A stretch of DNA of 64,000 nucleotides. Source: Hydrogenovibrio sp. 3SP14C1. GTDB taxonomy: Bacteria > Pseudomonadota > Gammaproteobacteria > Thiomicrospirales > Thiomicrospiraceae. The translations under genes and the position numbers were made by a program. How positions within the stretch are numbered: position 1 is the first letter of the stretch; every line of letters starts with the position of its first letter. Where the stretch lies: assembly GCF_029625905.1 (NCBI RefSeq), contig NZ_JARTLM010000009.1:1-64000 (forward strand), written 5' to 3'. A model generated the notes under the pieces. The model made no database searches, was not told where the DNA came from, and saw only the letters and a list, made by a program, of their open reading frames with translations. Below are positions 7,984 through 17,745 of the stretch, in pieces.

Positions 7984-8472
7984 ATGAAAAATAAAGAAAA
8001 AGTAAGCGTTCTTTTTGTGTGCCTAGGCAATATTTGCCGTTCTCCAACGGCTCATGCAGTGTTTCGCGACATGGTCAAAAACAAAGGGTTGTCGGAGGAG
8101 ATTTTAATTGATTCAGCTGGCACAGCGAGCTGGCATAAAGGTAAGCCGGCTGATAGCCGATCAATTCAAGTGGCTCAAAACAGAGGCATTGAAATGATAG
8201 ATTTAAGATCTCGTCCAGTTGATATGGGGGATTTGATTGAGTTTGATTACATTTTAGCAATGGATGAAGCAAATTATTCAGACTTAATGGAGATGGCGTT
8301 GCCGGAGCATCATGACAAGATTAAAATGTTTTTAGAGTTTGCGCCGGAATATCCAGAAAAAGAAGTGCCTGATCCTTATTATGGTGGGCCACAAGGCTTT
8401 GATCATGTATTCAACCTTGTGACGGCAGCATCAAACGGGTTATTGGAAGATATTAGGCAAAGACATTTATAA
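7984..8472 (+). CDS. Low-molecular-weight protein tyrosine phosphatase
   Basis: 162 residues. The phosphate-binding loop VCLGNICRSP gives Cys13-x5-Arg19-Ser20, and DPYYGG at residues 130-135 supplies the general-acid Asp130. Both are the hallmarks of the LMW-PTP family, which hydrolyses phosphotyrosine or phosphoarginine by a cysteinyl-phosphate intermediate in the cytoplasm. It stands alone, with no exopolysaccharide kinase or export genes beside it, so a Wzb-type role is not supported. It is the first host-type gene after the prophage and ends at a large bidirectional terminator. Confidence 0.9.
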   Translation: MKNKEKVSVLFVCLGNICRSPTAHAVFRDMVKNKGLSEEILIDSAGTASWHKGKPADSRSIQVAQNRGIEMIDLRSRPVDMGDLIEFDYILAMDEANYSDLMEMALPEHHDKIKMFLEFAPEYPEKEVPDPYYGGPQGFDHVFNLVTAASNGLLEDIRQRHL

Positions 8473-8499
8473 CCCTTAATTATGTGATTTTTAAGCATA

Positions 8500-8547
8500 A
8501 AAAAAGCCCCTAAAACAACCAGGCCTGGTCATTTTAGGGGCTTTTTT
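8500..8547. terminator. Bidirectional terminator centred on CCAGGCCTGG
   Basis: A 48-base inverted repeat (outer stem AAAAAAGCCCCTAAAA with TTTTAGGGGCTTTTTT) has the decamer CCAGGCCTGG (8519-8528) at its exact centre, interrupted only by two C/A mismatches. The stem ends in A and T runs on both sides, so it can stop transcription from the phosphatase gene and from rne, which converge here. Confidence 0.9.
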
Positions 8548-8567
8548 ATGGGTTCGACGTTTCGGAG

Positions 8568-10826
8568 TTAAGCTTTATTTTCCGTAGAGTCGGTTGGGTT
8601 GTTGTTGCCAGAAGTATTGTCTTCCTTGCTTTCTTTAGCCGGTGTTTTTGGCTGTTCAGGCAAAGTGTGGATTGACATATTCTCTGCGCCTTCTGGTTTA
8701 CGACGACGACTGTTGTAGCTTCGAGTGTTATAACGGCTACGTCGTCTTGGACGATCGCTGCCTTGCTCTTTTTTAGCCGGCTTGCCGCTGTCTGTGTTAG
8801 CCGAGTCGTCCGCTGTTGCCGCTTTTGAAGGTGCCTCTTCATTTTTATTAGCAGTGGTTTTGGCGGTTTTGTTCTCTTTCGCATCTGAAGGTTTTTCATT
8901 CTGCGTGTTACGAGGACGGCGACGACGTGGATTTTCACGTGGTTCAGCAGGTTTGTCGCTTGGCTTGTTGTCGTTGCGTTTATTCTCTTTCCGAGGCTCG
9001 TTTTTATCCGTACTCTTATCTGTATTGTCGTCGTTATCTGATGAAGAGCGACGACGATTATTGCGATTACGGTTGTTGCGATTACGGTTGTTATTGTTGC
9101 GGTTATTGCGACCTTTGCTACCACTCTTTTGTGGTTCTTCTTCCTTTTCAGGTTCTTCAGCAGCAAATAAAGTCTTCCATAAACGAACAAATAAACCAGG
9201 CTTTTCTTCCGTTTTTGGTGTTGGCGGTGGAGGGGAGCTCTGCTGCATGTTTTTAATAGCAGGCTCTTCCTTCACAATGGTCGGTAGTTCTTGTTTCTGT
9301 TGCGTTTCTTTATCAATGAACTCTTTGATTTTATAACTTGAATCTGTTGAGATTTCATCGCCACTTCGTGTTCTTTCCATCAAGTAGTCTGGCGTATCGA
9401 GATGTTCGTTTGGAACGATCAAGACATGCAGGTTATGACGGTCTTCGATATTAATGATTTGGTGACGCTTTTCATTTAATAAGAAGGTTGCGACATCAAC
9501 TGGTAACTGGACGGTGACACGACGTGTATTTTCTTTCATCGCTTCTTCTTCAAGTAAACGAAGGATAGAAAGCGCAAGTGATTGTACGCCTCGGATGACG
9601 CCAACACCATTACAGCGAGGGCATACCATCTGCGTTGATTCCTCAATGGAAGGGCGTAAACGTTGACGAGACATTTCTAGTAGACCAAAACGTGAGATTT
9701 TGCCAATTTGAACGCGTGCACGATCAGATTTGACTGCCTCACGCATTTTGTTTTCCACATCACGCTGATGGCGGTTTGAGTGCATATCGATAAAGTCGAT
9801 AACGACCAGGCCACCAATGTCTCTTAAACGAAGTTGGCGGGCAATTTCGCACGCTGCTTCTAAGTTAGTATGATAAGCCGTCTCTTCAATATCGCCACCT
9901 TTGGTTGAGCGACTTGAGTTGATGTCGATAGACGTTAATGCTTCGGTGATGTCAATAACGATTGCGCCACCTGATGGGAGTGTTACTTCACGGGTATAAG
10001 CCGTTTCAATTTGAGACTCTACCTGAAAGCGTGTAAACAAAGGTATCGTATCTTGGTACGGTTTGACTTTGTAAACTTGATGCGGCATGACATGCTGAAC
10101 AAAATCACGTGCTTTATGGAAAGTTTCCATATCATCAATGATGATTTCACCAATGTCTTGGCGTAGGTAGTCACGAATCGCTAAAATTACAATATCGGAT
10201 TCTTGGTGAATCAAGAAAGGCGCTGATTTTTCTTTTGAGGCTTTCTGGATGGCTTCCCAAAGTTGAACTAGGTAGTTAACGCCCCATTGTAATTCTTCTG
10301 TAGACTTTCCAACACCCGCGGTACGGATAATCAGCCCCATGCCTTCTGGCATGTTTAAGTCTTGTAGGGCATCTCTGGTTTCAGAACGATCTTCACCTTC
10401 AATACGGCGAGAGATACCACCCGCTTTAGGATTGTTTGGCATCATGACAACGTAAGGGCCGGCCAAAGTGATTTGAGTGGTTAAGGCCGCGCCTTTGTTT
10501 CCACGTTCTTCTTTTTGAACCTGGACAATCACTTCTTGACCTTCTTTTAAAATATCTTTAATAGAAAGTCTGCCGCTGTTTTTGTTGTCAGGATAGTATT
10601 CTTCAGCAATTTCTTTGAAAGGCAAAAAGCCGTGTCGTTCCGCACCATAGTCGACAAATGCCGCTTCTAAACTCGGTTCAATACGAGTAATGGTTCCTTT
10701 GTATATATTGGCTTTTTTCTTTTGGTGGTGTGGGGTTTCTACATCTAGGTCATAAAGTTTTTGACCGTCAACTAAGGCAATACGCACCTCTTCGGATTGC
10801 GTAGCATTAATCAGCATTCTTTTCAT
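8568..10826 (-). CDS. rne: Ribonuclease E
   Basis: 752 residues; the essential endoribonuclease of mRNA decay and rRNA/tRNA processing. Visible: an S1 RNA-binding domain (about 37-120), catalytic aspartates Asp301 (IDINSSR) and Asp344 (VVIDFIDM), and the zinc-link CPRCNG with Cys402 and Cys405, each offset by two from the E. coli numbering. The C-terminal part from about residue 510 is disordered and low complexity, with Arg/Asn-rich tracts and many Lys/Glu/Pro, the place of the degradosome scaffold. It is shorter than the 1061 residues of E. coli. A long leader separates it from the divergent rluC, as expected for an autoregulated rne. Confidence 0.96.
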   Translation of the reverse strand: MKRMLINATQSEEVRIALVDGQKLYDLDVETPHHQKKKANIYKGTITRIEPSLEAAFVDYGAERHGFLPFKEIAEEYYPDNKNSGRLSIKDILKEGQEVIVQVQKEERGNKGAALTTQITLAGPYVVMMPNNPKAGGISRRIEGEDRSETRDALQDLNMPEGMGLIIRTAGVGKSTEELQWGVNYLVQLWEAIQKASKEKSAPFLIHQESDIVILAIRDYLRQDIGEIIIDDMETFHKARDFVQHVMPHQVYKVKPYQDTIPLFTRFQVESQIETAYTREVTLPSGGAIVIDITEALTSIDINSSRSTKGGDIEETAYHTNLEAACEIARQLRLRDIGGLVVIDFIDMHSNRHQRDVENKMREAVKSDRARVQIGKISRFGLLEMSRQRLRPSIEESTQMVCPRCNGVGVIRGVQSLALSILRLLEEEAMKENTRRVTVQLPVDVATFLLNEKRHQIINIEDRHNLHVLIVPNEHLDTPDYLMERTRSGDEISTDSSYKIKEFIDKETQQKQELPTIVKEEPAIKNMQQSSPPPPTPKTEEKPGLFVRLWKTLFAAEEPEKEEEPQKSGSKGRNNRNNNNRNRNNRNRNNRRRSSSDNDDNTDKSTDKNEPRKENKRNDNKPSDKPAEPRENPRRRRPRNTQNEKPSDAKENKTAKTTANKNEEAPSKAATADDSANTDSGKPAKKEQGSDRPRRRSRYNTRSYNSRRRKPEGAENMSIHTLPEQPKTPAKESKEDNTSGNNNPTDSTENKA

Positions 10827-11476
10827 GCGATTCTCTTTATTTAGTATATAAGGAAGTTCGCTATGCAGTGAAAGGAGGGGATAAGACGAGATGTTGAGTG
10901 ATTAAGGCATCTTTATACGGTTGATTTATTATTGTTGCGCAAGATGTAAACGCTATTTAAGTAGTCAGCGTTGTTATTTGAAATTTGCGTTGTTTTTGAA
11001 ACCGTCATTTTTTTCGAGCTTTTATTTTAGTGCTATAAAAGCTCTTAGCCAATTAGAAGGGCATACTTGCAGTTCTAATTAATTTTGATTATTCACTCGT
11101 GTTTGTTTATTGGGTATCTCGTATGGTTAGGCAATCGTCTTATGAACATCGCTTTTTGGCGGTTGCGATCGCTAACTTCTATTCTCTTCTGTCTTCTGCT
11201 AACAGCGTGACTTCAGGGTTAAAATCTGTATTAAATACCTGTTTTTAAGGCGAGTAGCCTTTTGATTTAAATGAAAAACAGCTATTTATCATATTCTTTT
11301 TTGTCATTCCGCTGTAAATATATCATTCCTTTATACACCATGCAATTTAATTATCAGTTAATCGATCTTTAGTGATGATCGCTGAATCAAATTTAGATTA
11401 GAATCGGATACAATAGGCAGCTATTTTAAAATTTGTCGGACACCCTCGTAGAAGTGATGGGTGCCAATATAAAGGT
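10827..11476. promoter_or_regulatory. 650-base divergent intergenic region: rne leader and rluC upstream region
   Basis: No ORF or RNA gene is convincing here. On the minus strand TTGGCT (11047-11052), a 17-base spacer and TAAAAT (11024-11029) form a plausible rne promoter that would give a leader of about 190 bases; long rne leaders mediate feedback by RNase E in E. coli. Near the rluC start CACCC and GGGTG (about 11441-11463) can pair around a 13-base loop. Both items are weak and unverified. Confidence 0.4.
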
Positions 11477-12427
11477 GTGAAAAGTTATATGGGTGTTAGG
11501 TTTATAGAGGTAACTTCTGAAGATGCAGGTCAAAGAGTCGATAATTTTTTGATGCGTCACTACCGTAATGTGCCTAAGACTTTAATTTATCGAATTATTC
11601 GAAAAGGGGAAGTTCGCGTTAATAAAGGACGTGTTAAACAGAATGCCCGTTTGAATGATGGCGATACGGTTAGAGTTCCGCCCATTCGAGTCCCTGAAAA
11701 AGCCGAAGTGACAGTGCCGACGAATCAAATGCAACGAATCGAAGACAGTATCTTATATGAAGATAATGATTTGTTAGTCATTAATAAACCTTCTGGTATC
11801 GCAGTTCATGGTGGAAGTGGCATTCAATGGGGCTTGATTGAGATTGTTCGAGCGCTTCGGCCTTTGGCAAAGCGTCTTGAGCTGGTTCATCGAATTGACC
11901 GTGATACGTCAGGGTGTATTTTGCTGGCGAAGAAAGCATCAGTATTAAAAGCGTTGCATGAACAGATTCGTGAAAACAAAATGACCAAAGAATATTTAGC
12001 CTTGGTTGCGCATCATTGGCCGAAAGGATTGGAAAAAATCGATTTACCTTTGTTAAAAAATACATTGAAATCCGGTGAGAGGGTTGTGAAGGTTTCCAGC
12101 GATGGAAAAGAATCCGTCAGTTATTTTCGAGTGCTCGACCGTTATCAGGATTGCGATTTGGTGGCGGTGCGTTTGAAAACAGGTCGTACCCATCAGATTC
12201 GTGTGCACGCTTTGTCTCAAGGGTGTCCGTTGGTTGGAGATGATAAGTATGGCGAGAAAGAAACCAATAAGACTTTTCGGGCAAAAGGAATGAAGCGATT
12301 GGCGCTTCATGCGCAATATTTGGGGTTTGAGCACCCAGTCAAGGCAGAGTGGTTAAAGATTGAAGCGCCTTTGCATAATGACTTTGAACAGACAATAGCG
12401 AATCTAAAGAGAGAAAAAAATGAGTAA
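11477..12427 (+). CDS. rluC: 23S rRNA pseudouridine synthase RluC
   Basis: 316 residues from the GTG at 11477; an in-frame ATG at 11489 is an alternative and the AAAGG upstream does not decide. An N-terminal S4 domain (about residues 17-65, QRVDNFLMRHYRNVPKTLIYR) precedes the RluA-type catalytic domain with HRIDRDTSG, catalytic Asp141. In E. coli RluC makes pseudouridines 955, 2504 and 2580 in 23S rRNA. It lies divergent from rne, the classic neighbourhood, and overlaps the next gene by eight bases, so the two are co-translated. Confidence 0.94.
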   Translation: MKSYMGVRFIEVTSEDAGQRVDNFLMRHYRNVPKTLIYRIIRKGEVRVNKGRVKQNARLNDGDTVRVPPIRVPEKAEVTVPTNQMQRIEDSILYEDNDLLVINKPSGIAVHGGSGIQWGLIEIVRALRPLAKRLELVHRIDRDTSGCILLAKKASVLKALHEQIRENKMTKEYLALVAHHWPKGLEKIDLPLLKNTLKSGERVVKVSSDGKESVSYFRVLDRYQDCDLVAVRLKTGRTHQIRVHALSQGCPLVGDDKYGEKETNKTFRAKGMKRLALHAQYLGFEHPVKAEWLKIEAPLHNDFEQTIANLKREKNE

Positions 12428-13106
12428 GCAATATCAGTGTGTTATTTTCGATTGGGATGGCACACTTATGGATTCAGAAGCTCGTATCGTGTCTTCGATA
12501 CAAATTGCGGCAAAAAGAGCGAGCTATCCTGTGCTGCCGTATGATGTTTCAAAACAGATTATTGGGTTAAGCTTGGAAAAAGCCATTTTGACACTCTATC
12601 CAGAAGCGGATGATGCGGGAGTAAAGGCGATTTCAGAAGGGTATACCCAGTGCTTTCTGGAAGAGTCTAAGGTTCCAATGTTGCCCTTTGAGGGCGCTGA
12701 GCGAATGTTGAAGTCATTAAGGTCACAAGGCACCAAGCTGGCGATTGCAACAGGAAAGAGTCGCCGAGGATTGGATCAGGTGCTAGATGAGGTCGGGTTT
12801 GTCGAGTATTTTGACCTTACTCGTACACCGGTAGAATCGGAATCGAAACCCAGTCCTTTGATGTTGCAACAAATTTTAGAGGCGTTTTCATTGAAGCCCG
12901 AACAAGCGGTTATGATTGGCGACACCGAGTTTGATATGCAGATGGCAGCGTCGATTCAGATGGATCGGGTGGCGTTAAGCCATGGTGTACATGAATTGGA
13001 ACGTTTACAGACTTTTGATCCGGTAGCTTGTTTTGATGATTTACACGCGATGCATGTGTGGTTGGCGAATAATGTCGTGCCGCATCAAAGTGCTAAAGTA
13101 AGTTAG
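12420..13106 (+). CDS. HAD-superfamily phosphatase (phosphoglycolate phosphatase-like)
   Basis: 228 residues with the HAD motifs: DWDGT at 11-15 (nucleophile Asp11, Asp13), a threonine motif in KLAIATGKSRRGL, the lysine in SKPSPLML and the acidic MIGDTEFDM. The helical cap lies between motifs I and II. It is coupled to rluC, as in many gammaproteobacteria, but its own substrate is not shown by sequence; phosphoglycolate or another small sugar phosphate is likely. The gene is intact. Confidence 0.85.
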   Translation: MSKQYQCVIFDWDGTLMDSEARIVSSIQIAAKRASYPVLPYDVSKQIIGLSLEKAILTLYPEADDAGVKAISEGYTQCFLEESKVPMLPFEGAERMLKSLRSQGTKLAIATGKSRRGLDQVLDEVGFVEYFDLTRTPVESESKPSPLMLQQILEAFSLKPEQAVMIGDTEFDMQMAASIQMDRVALSHGVHELERLQTFDPVACFDDLHAMHVWLANNVVPHQSAKVS

Positions 13107-13136
13107 AAAATAAACCTTTGAAGAGGCACTTTTCTT

Positions 13137-13739
13137 TTACAAAAAAGGTAGTTGAATGTCACACTGCTTTAAAAAACTGGTGAGGTCAATTAACGGTAAC
13201 CCGATAAGTGCATTAGGATCTTTGCCTTCGATTTGGCTAAAGAGTGTGATGCCGAGTCCTTCCGACTTAAAGCTTCCGGCACACTGATAAGGTTCTTCAA
13301 GCGTTAAATAATTGTGGATGTCTGTCGCCGTGAGCGATCTAAAAGAAACTTGGGTGATGTCGAGCGTTTGGTAGGTTTTCTGGGTTCTACCATCAAAAAC
13401 GACCAGGCCTGTGTTAAAGTGAATTGTTTCCCCGCTAAACTGCTTTAATTGTTGCGTTGCGTTTTGGTAGTTGTGAGGTTTGCCAACGGCTTTCCCTTGG
13501 TAAGTTGCGCTTTGATCGGATGCAATAATGATCGCGTTAGGGTGCTTTTCTGCGATGGCTTGTGCTTTAGCATGAGACAAGCGGTTAACCATGTCGATGA
13601 CAGATTCATTCGGCAAAGGAGTCTCGTCTATTTCCGGACTTTCCGTTGTAAAAGGGAGTCTGAGCTTTTTTAAAAGCGCTTTTCTGAAAGGAGAAGTGGA
13701 TGCCAAAATGATTTTTGGCAATTTTGCCGTTGAGTTCAT
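13137..13739 (-). CDS. yceF: Maf/YceF-family nucleotide pyrophosphatase
   Basis: 200 residues. The opening PKIILASTSPFRKALLKKL, the acidic EIDETP, SHAKAQAIA and IIASDQSATY with the Lys/Asp active-site residues, and the C-terminal CAGSFKSEGLGITLF match the YceF branch of the Maf family. In E. coli YceF hydrolyses 7-methyl-GTP, probably a house-cleaning function. It is divergent from yceD-rpmF-plsX, the same arrangement as in E. coli, which supports the subfamily call. Confidence 0.92.
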   Translation of the reverse strand: MNSTAKLPKIILASTSPFRKALLKKLRLPFTTESPEIDETPLPNESVIDMVNRLSHAKAQAIAEKHPNAIIIASDQSATYQGKAVGKPHNYQNATQQLKQFSGETIHFNTGLVVFDGRTQKTYQTLDITQVSFRSLTATDIHNYLTLEEPYQCAGSFKSEGLGITLFSQIEGKDPNALIGLPLIDLTSFLKQCDIQLPFL

Positions 13740-13803
13740 GCTAGGCCTTTGTTTTTTTTAAAGTTTGATGGGAAAAGAAGCTAGATAATAATATCATTTA
13801 TTT

Positions 13804-13832
13804 TTGACTTTAAACTGTAATAAGAGTATTAT
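13804..13832 (+). promoter_or_regulatory. Sigma70-type promoter overlapping the start of yceD
   Basis: TTGACT (13804-13809), a 17-base spacer and TATTAT (13827-13832) form a near-consensus promoter. Its -10 overlaps the ATG at 13831, and the start point would fall around 13838-13841, at the next in-frame ATG (13840). If active it would give a leaderless or nearly leaderless yceD message and start the rpmF-fab run. Confidence 0.6.
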
Positions 13833-13839
13833 GCGCGCC

Positions 13840-14364
13840 ATGTTTGATAAGCTTCCAGATTTGATTGATCCTGTTTACTCTGCGCAACATAATAAACAAT
13901 TTGTTGCTAGAGTCAATCAGGCGCGATTTCCGCGTCTAAAAGAACAGTTGTTTTCTGCCGAAAATGATGTGGAAGTAACGGTACAATTTTATTATCACAA
14001 ACAGTTTAGAATGCATGCTTTTGATATGCAGTTGGAAACGGTTTTTGAATTAGAGTGCCAGCGTTCATTACAGCCTTTTGATTATCCGATCACCTCATCT
14101 GTAACCGGGGTGTTTGTTGAGTCAGCAGCTTTGGCAGAAGAATTGCCTTCTGAAATTGAAGTTTATGAGATTTCAGAAGAAAAGATTTCGTTGATTGAAT
14201 TGATTGAAGATGAATTGCTTCTGAATATTCCTTTAGCCGCCATTAACGACCAGTCTGAGATGGCGTATGACAATCAACTGGAAGATGAAGAGATTTCTCT
14301 GGAAGTCGATGAATTAGAAAAGAAAGAAAATCCTTTTGCAGTGTTGCAGGGATTAAAAAAATAA
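13840..14364 (+). CDS. yceD: YceD/DUF177 family protein
   Basis: 174 residues from ATG 13840; ATG 13831 adds three residues and has AAGAG upstream, while the longer TTG frame at 13804 is excluded as it runs through a promoter. The start MFDKLPDLIDPVYSAQ aligns with the beginning of E. coli YceD (KLPLTLDP), and the middle ELECQRSLQPF is the conserved core. The acidic C-terminus is typical. DUF177 proteins are linked to 23S rRNA accumulation and always precede rpmF, as here. The usual second cysteine of the core CxxC is absent (CQRS). Confidence 0.88.
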   Translation: MFDKLPDLIDPVYSAQHNKQFVARVNQARFPRLKEQLFSAENDVEVTVQFYYHKQFRMHAFDMQLETVFELECQRSLQPFDYPITSSVTGVFVESAALAEELPSEIEVYEISEEKISLIELIEDELLLNIPLAAINDQSEMAYDNQLEDEEISLEVDELEKKENPFAVLQGLKK

Positions 14365-14391
14365 CCCGAATTAAATTCAGGAGAGTATAAA

Positions 14392-14565
14392 ATGGCTGTT
14401 CAAAAAAGTCGAAAAACCCCTTCAAGACGTGGAATGCGTCGTTCTCATGATGCATTGTCTGAAACAGCAATTACTGTTGATGAGACAACAGGTGAGCTTC
14501 ACCGTCGTCACCATGTAACTGCTGATGGTTACTATAAAGGTAAAAAAGTCATTCAAGACAAATAA
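14392..14565 (+). CDS. rpmF: 50S ribosomal protein L32
   Basis: 57 residues starting [20 protein letters not shown], the invariant L32 N-terminus, and ending KKVIQDK. It is a small structural protein of the large ribosomal subunit. CAGGAGAG gives a strong ribosome site. It lies between yceD and plsX, the conserved order that couples ribosome and membrane synthesis. No zinc-binding cysteines are present, so this is the cysteine-less L32 form. Confidence 0.97.
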   Translation: MAVQKSRKTPSRRGMRRSHDALSETAITVDETTGELHRRHHVTADGYYKGKKVIQDK

Positions 14566-14658
14566 TCTTTTTATGAGGGTTTAGTTGGTTACGCTGGCTA
14601 AGCCCTTCATTTCTTTTGTGTTTCTTCACGTCTATTATTTACTTTTTAGGATCTGACC

Positions 14659-15699
14659 TTGAGTATTAAAATTGCTATCGATGCGATGGGTGGCGACCAT
14701 GGTATTAAGGTAACAGTACCTGCTTCATTGGAAGCGCTGTCCAAATTTTCTGATATTTCTATTGTGCTAGTGGGGAACCAATCCCTGATTGAAGCTGAGC
14801 TCGCAAATCATAAGTATGACCAAAGCCGTTTATCAGTTGAACATGCTGATCAAGTCGTAGAAATGGATGATTTGCCGTCGAAAGCACTTCGCAACAAACG
14901 TAAGTCTTCTATGAGAATCGCGTTGAATCTTGTGAAAGAAGATGTTGCACAAGCGTGTGTCAGTGCGGGTAATACAGGGGCCTTAATGGCCGTATCTAAG
15001 TTTGTTCTGAAGACGCTGCCTGGTATTGATCGCCCAGCGATCTGTACTCAAATGCCGACCATGAAAGGACATGTGCATGTCCTAGATTTGGGGGCAAATG
15101 TTGGAGCGGACGGGAAAAGTTTGGCTCAATTCGCTGTAATGGGATCCGCTCTGGCACAAGCAGTCGACAATAACGCACGTCCAAGAGTTGGTTTGCTTAA
15201 TATCGGTGAAGAGGAGATTAAAGGTCATCAACGCATTAAAGATGCGAATGAAATTCTTAAATCTTCTGATGCTATTAATTATATCGGTTATGTCGAAGGA
15301 GATGAAATCTACAAGGGAGATGTGGATATTGTTTCTTGCGATGGTTTTGATGGCAATATCGCCTTAAAATCGAGCGAAGGTGTGGCTAAAATGATTGCTT
15401 TTTACCTTCGTGAAGCCTTTAAAAAGAACCTTTTGACCAAATTGGCAGGCCTGGTGGTTTATCCAGTGTTGAAAGCTTTTAAAGAAAAAGTTGATCCAAG
15501 GCGTTATAATGGTGCCTCGTTTCTAGGGCTACGTAAAATTGTCATTAAGAGCCACGGTGGCGCAGACGCATTTTCTTTTTACCATGCGATTGCAGAAGCA
15601 CGTTTGGAAGTTAATAAGAATGTTCCAGAGTTGATTGCGACACAAGTGAAGTCTATTCTGGATACCCAGCGATCTGATGACACGCACCCTAGTGAATAA
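14659..15699 (+). CDS. plsX: Phosphate acyltransferase PlsX
   Basis: 346 residues starting at TTG with AGGATC upstream. It makes acyl-phosphate from acyl-ACP for phospholipid synthesis. The start IKIAIDAMGGDHG, the central VSAGNTGALM and SCDGFDGNIALKSSEG are the family signatures. A near copy of the iterated palindrome (GCAGGCCTGG, 15445-15454) lies inside. It is followed by fabH as in most proteobacteria. Confidence 0.96.
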   Translation: MSIKIAIDAMGGDHGIKVTVPASLEALSKFSDISIVLVGNQSLIEAELANHKYDQSRLSVEHADQVVEMDDLPSKALRNKRKSSMRIALNLVKEDVAQACVSAGNTGALMAVSKFVLKTLPGIDRPAICTQMPTMKGHVHVLDLGANVGADGKSLAQFAVMGSALAQAVDNNARPRVGLLNIGEEEIKGHQRIKDANEILKSSDAINYIGYVEGDEIYKGDVDIVSCDGFDGNIALKSSEGVAKMIAFYLREAFKKNLLTKLAGLVVYPVLKAFKEKVDPRRYNGASFLGLRKIVIKSHGGADAFSFYHAIAEARLEVNKNVPELIATQVKSILDTQRSDDTHPSE

Positions 15700-15747
15700 G
15701 TAAAAAAAGACAGTTAAAAATAACAAGGCGCAGCTAAAGCAGGTCTC

Positions 15748-16725
15748 ATGAATCAAAGAATTTACAGTCGAATTATTGGAACCGGTGGTTATCTTCCAGA
15801 GAAGGTAATGACAAATATTGATTTGGAAAAAATAGTCGATACCAGTGACGAGTGGATTCGAGATAGAACAGGGATTGAAGAACGTCGAATTGCAGCAGAA
15901 CAAGAAACAACGTGTGATCTAGCGGAAAAAGCTTCCTTGCAGGCATTAGAAATGGCGGGGTTAGAAGGTAAGGATATGGACTTAATTCTTGTCGCGACCA
16001 CGACGCCTGATAAGATCTTTCCTAGTACGGCTACGTTGTTACAGCACCGTTTAGGTAATCGAGGCGCGCCGGCATTTGATTTACAAGCAGTCTGTACCGG
16101 GTTTGTTTATGCTTTAAGCGTTGCTGACCAGTATATTAAAAATGGTATGTATAAAAGAGTTTTGGTTGTCGGCGCAGAAACCTTGTCTCGTATCACGAAC
16201 TGGAATGATCGAAATACTTGCGTGTTATTCGGTGATGGTGCCGGTGCAGTTGTCCTAGAAGCATCGGCTGAAGCGGGAATTTTATCCACGCATATCCATG
16301 CGGACGGACAATATGAAGAATTGTTACACGTTCCATCTGGTCCTTCGAAGCTTCCAAAAACAGATGATGTCGCTGAGAAAACGATGTCAATGAAAGGGAA
16401 TGAAGTCTTTAAAGTGGCTGTGAATACGTTAAGTAAGATTGCAATGGAAACCCTTGCTGAAAACCAGATGCAAAAAGAAGATTTAGACTGGTTAGTGCCA
16501 CATCAAGCAAATTTAAGAATTATTAAAGCTACTGCTAAGAAGTTAAAGTTAGGTGATGATCAAACCGTTATAACGGTTAATAAGCACGCCAATACGTCAA
16601 GTGCTTCTATACCGCTTGCGTTAAATGAAGCGGTTAGAGACGGTCGTATACAGAAAGGCCAGACATTATTGTTGGAAGCCTTTGGTGGTGGTTTTACATG
16701 GGGATCAGCATTGGTTAAATTCTAA
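15748..16725 (+). CDS. fabH: 3-oxoacyl-ACP synthase III (FabH)
   Basis: 325 residues. It starts fatty-acid chains by condensing acetyl-CoA with malonyl-ACP. The catalytic triad is visible: Cys116 in [10 protein letters not shown], His in PHQANLRI and Asn in [10 protein letters not shown]. The C-terminal [13 protein letters not shown] is typical. It sits in the plsX-fabH-fabD-fabG-acpP-fabF run and appears complete. Confidence 0.97.
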   Translation: MNQRIYSRIIGTGGYLPEKVMTNIDLEKIVDTSDEWIRDRTGIEERRIAAEQETTCDLAEKASLQALEMAGLEGKDMDLILVATTTPDKIFPSTATLLQHRLGNRGAPAFDLQAVCTGFVYALSVADQYIKNGMYKRVLVVGAETLSRITNWNDRNTCVLFGDGAGAVVLEASAEAGILSTHIHADGQYEELLHVPSGPSKLPKTDDVAEKTMSMKGNEVFKVAVNTLSKIAMETLAENQMQKEDLDWLVPHQANLRIIKATAKKLKLGDDQTVITVNKHANTSSASIPLALNEAVRDGRIQKGQTLLLEAFGGGFTWGSALVKF

Positions 16726-16812
16726 CCAGATGCTCTCTAGTAGAACACTAAGTGCTCAACAGCAGTCGCTCATTTATCGATTAAAGTAACTCATTCGGAA
16801 GGACTCAATTTT

Positions 16813-17736
16813 ATGTCATACGCTTTTGTATTTCCTGGTCAAGGATCTCAATCACTTGGTATGATGGCGGATATGGCTGCCAATCATCCTGTTGTTAAAA
16901 CCACTTTTGATGAAGCATCTGCTGCATTAGGTTATGACTTATGGGATATTGTTCAAAATGGCCCTGAAGAAAAATTAAATCAAACTGACATCACTCAGCC
17001 AGCCATGCTGACTTCTGGTATTGCAACGTGGCGAGCTTTAGCGGAACAAAAACAACTTTCGCCTGCTTTTTTAGCAGGTCATTCTTTAGGTGAATATTCT
17101 GCCTTAGTTGCCGCAGGCGTTATGACGTTAGCGCAAGGTGTCGAATTGGTGGCAGAAAGAGGTCGTCTTATGCAGTCGGCTGTGCCAGCCGGAGAAGGGG
17201 CGATGGCAGCGGTTCTTGGTCTAGAAGATCAGCAAATTGTTGATATCTGTGCAGCACAAAGTGGTGTGGTGGAAGCGGTTAACTTTAACTCTCCTGGGCA
17301 AGTTGTGATTGCCGGAGAGAAAAAAGCCGTTGATGCGGCTTTGCCGGCGTTTGAAGCTGCGGGGGCTAAGCGAGTCGTGCCATTGGCAGTCAGTGTGCCT
17401 TCGCATTGTTCTTTAATGAAGCCTGCAGCGGAAGCTCTAGCGAAAAAATTAGAAAGCTTAAGCTTGAGTGCACCAACAACCCCGGTTTTGCATAATGCGA
17501 GTGTTGAGAGTTATCAAGATGAGGCTTCCATTAAGCAGGCTTTGGTCGAGCAGCTTTATCGTCCAGTACAGTGGGTTAAAACCATTGAAAAAATGAAAGA
17601 CAATGGCGTGGACTCGCTGTATGAGCTAGGGCCAGGCAAAGTTTTAATGGGATTGAACCGTCGTATCGATCGTAAAATGGGGATGCAAGCTGTTTATGAT
17701 TCGGCTACACTTACGTCATCTCTTGAAACACTTTAA
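16813..17736 (+). CDS. fabD: Malonyl-CoA:ACP transacylase (FabD)
   Basis: 307 residues. It transfers malonyl from CoA to ACP. FPGQGSQ at 7-13 and the nucleophile elbow GHSLGEYSAL with Ser91 are diagnostic; the catalytic His lies in SVPSHCSLM. A ribosome site AAGGA precedes the ATG. Ten bases separate it from fabG. Confidence 0.97.
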   Translation: MSYAFVFPGQGSQSLGMMADMAANHPVVKTTFDEASAALGYDLWDIVQNGPEEKLNQTDITQPAMLTSGIATWRALAEQKQLSPAFLAGHSLGEYSALVAAGVMTLAQGVELVAERGRLMQSAVPAGEGAMAAVLGLEDQQIVDICAAQSGVVEAVNFNSPGQVVIAGEKKAVDAALPAFEAAGAKRVVPLAVSVPSHCSLMKPAAEALAKKLESLSLSAPTTPVLHNASVESYQDEASIKQALVEQLYRPVQWVKTIEKMKDNGVDSLYELGPGKVLMGLNRRIDRKMGMQAVYDSATLTSSLETL

Positions 17737-17745
17737 GGAAAGGTT

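Noticed and set aside
8546-9190. 214-residue minus-strand ORF with an Arg/Lys/Thr-rich sequence
   Set aside because: It overlaps the low-complexity C-terminal part of rne in another frame; repetitive codons keep that frame open. No ribosome site or recognisable domain.
8782-9336. Plus-strand ORFs rich in Leu/Arg/Ser opposite rne
   Set aside because: Antisense shadows of the same low-complexity tract.
13804-14364. yceD starting at TTG 13804
   Set aside because: This would run through a good promoter and has no ribosome site; ATG 13831 or 13840 fits the family start.
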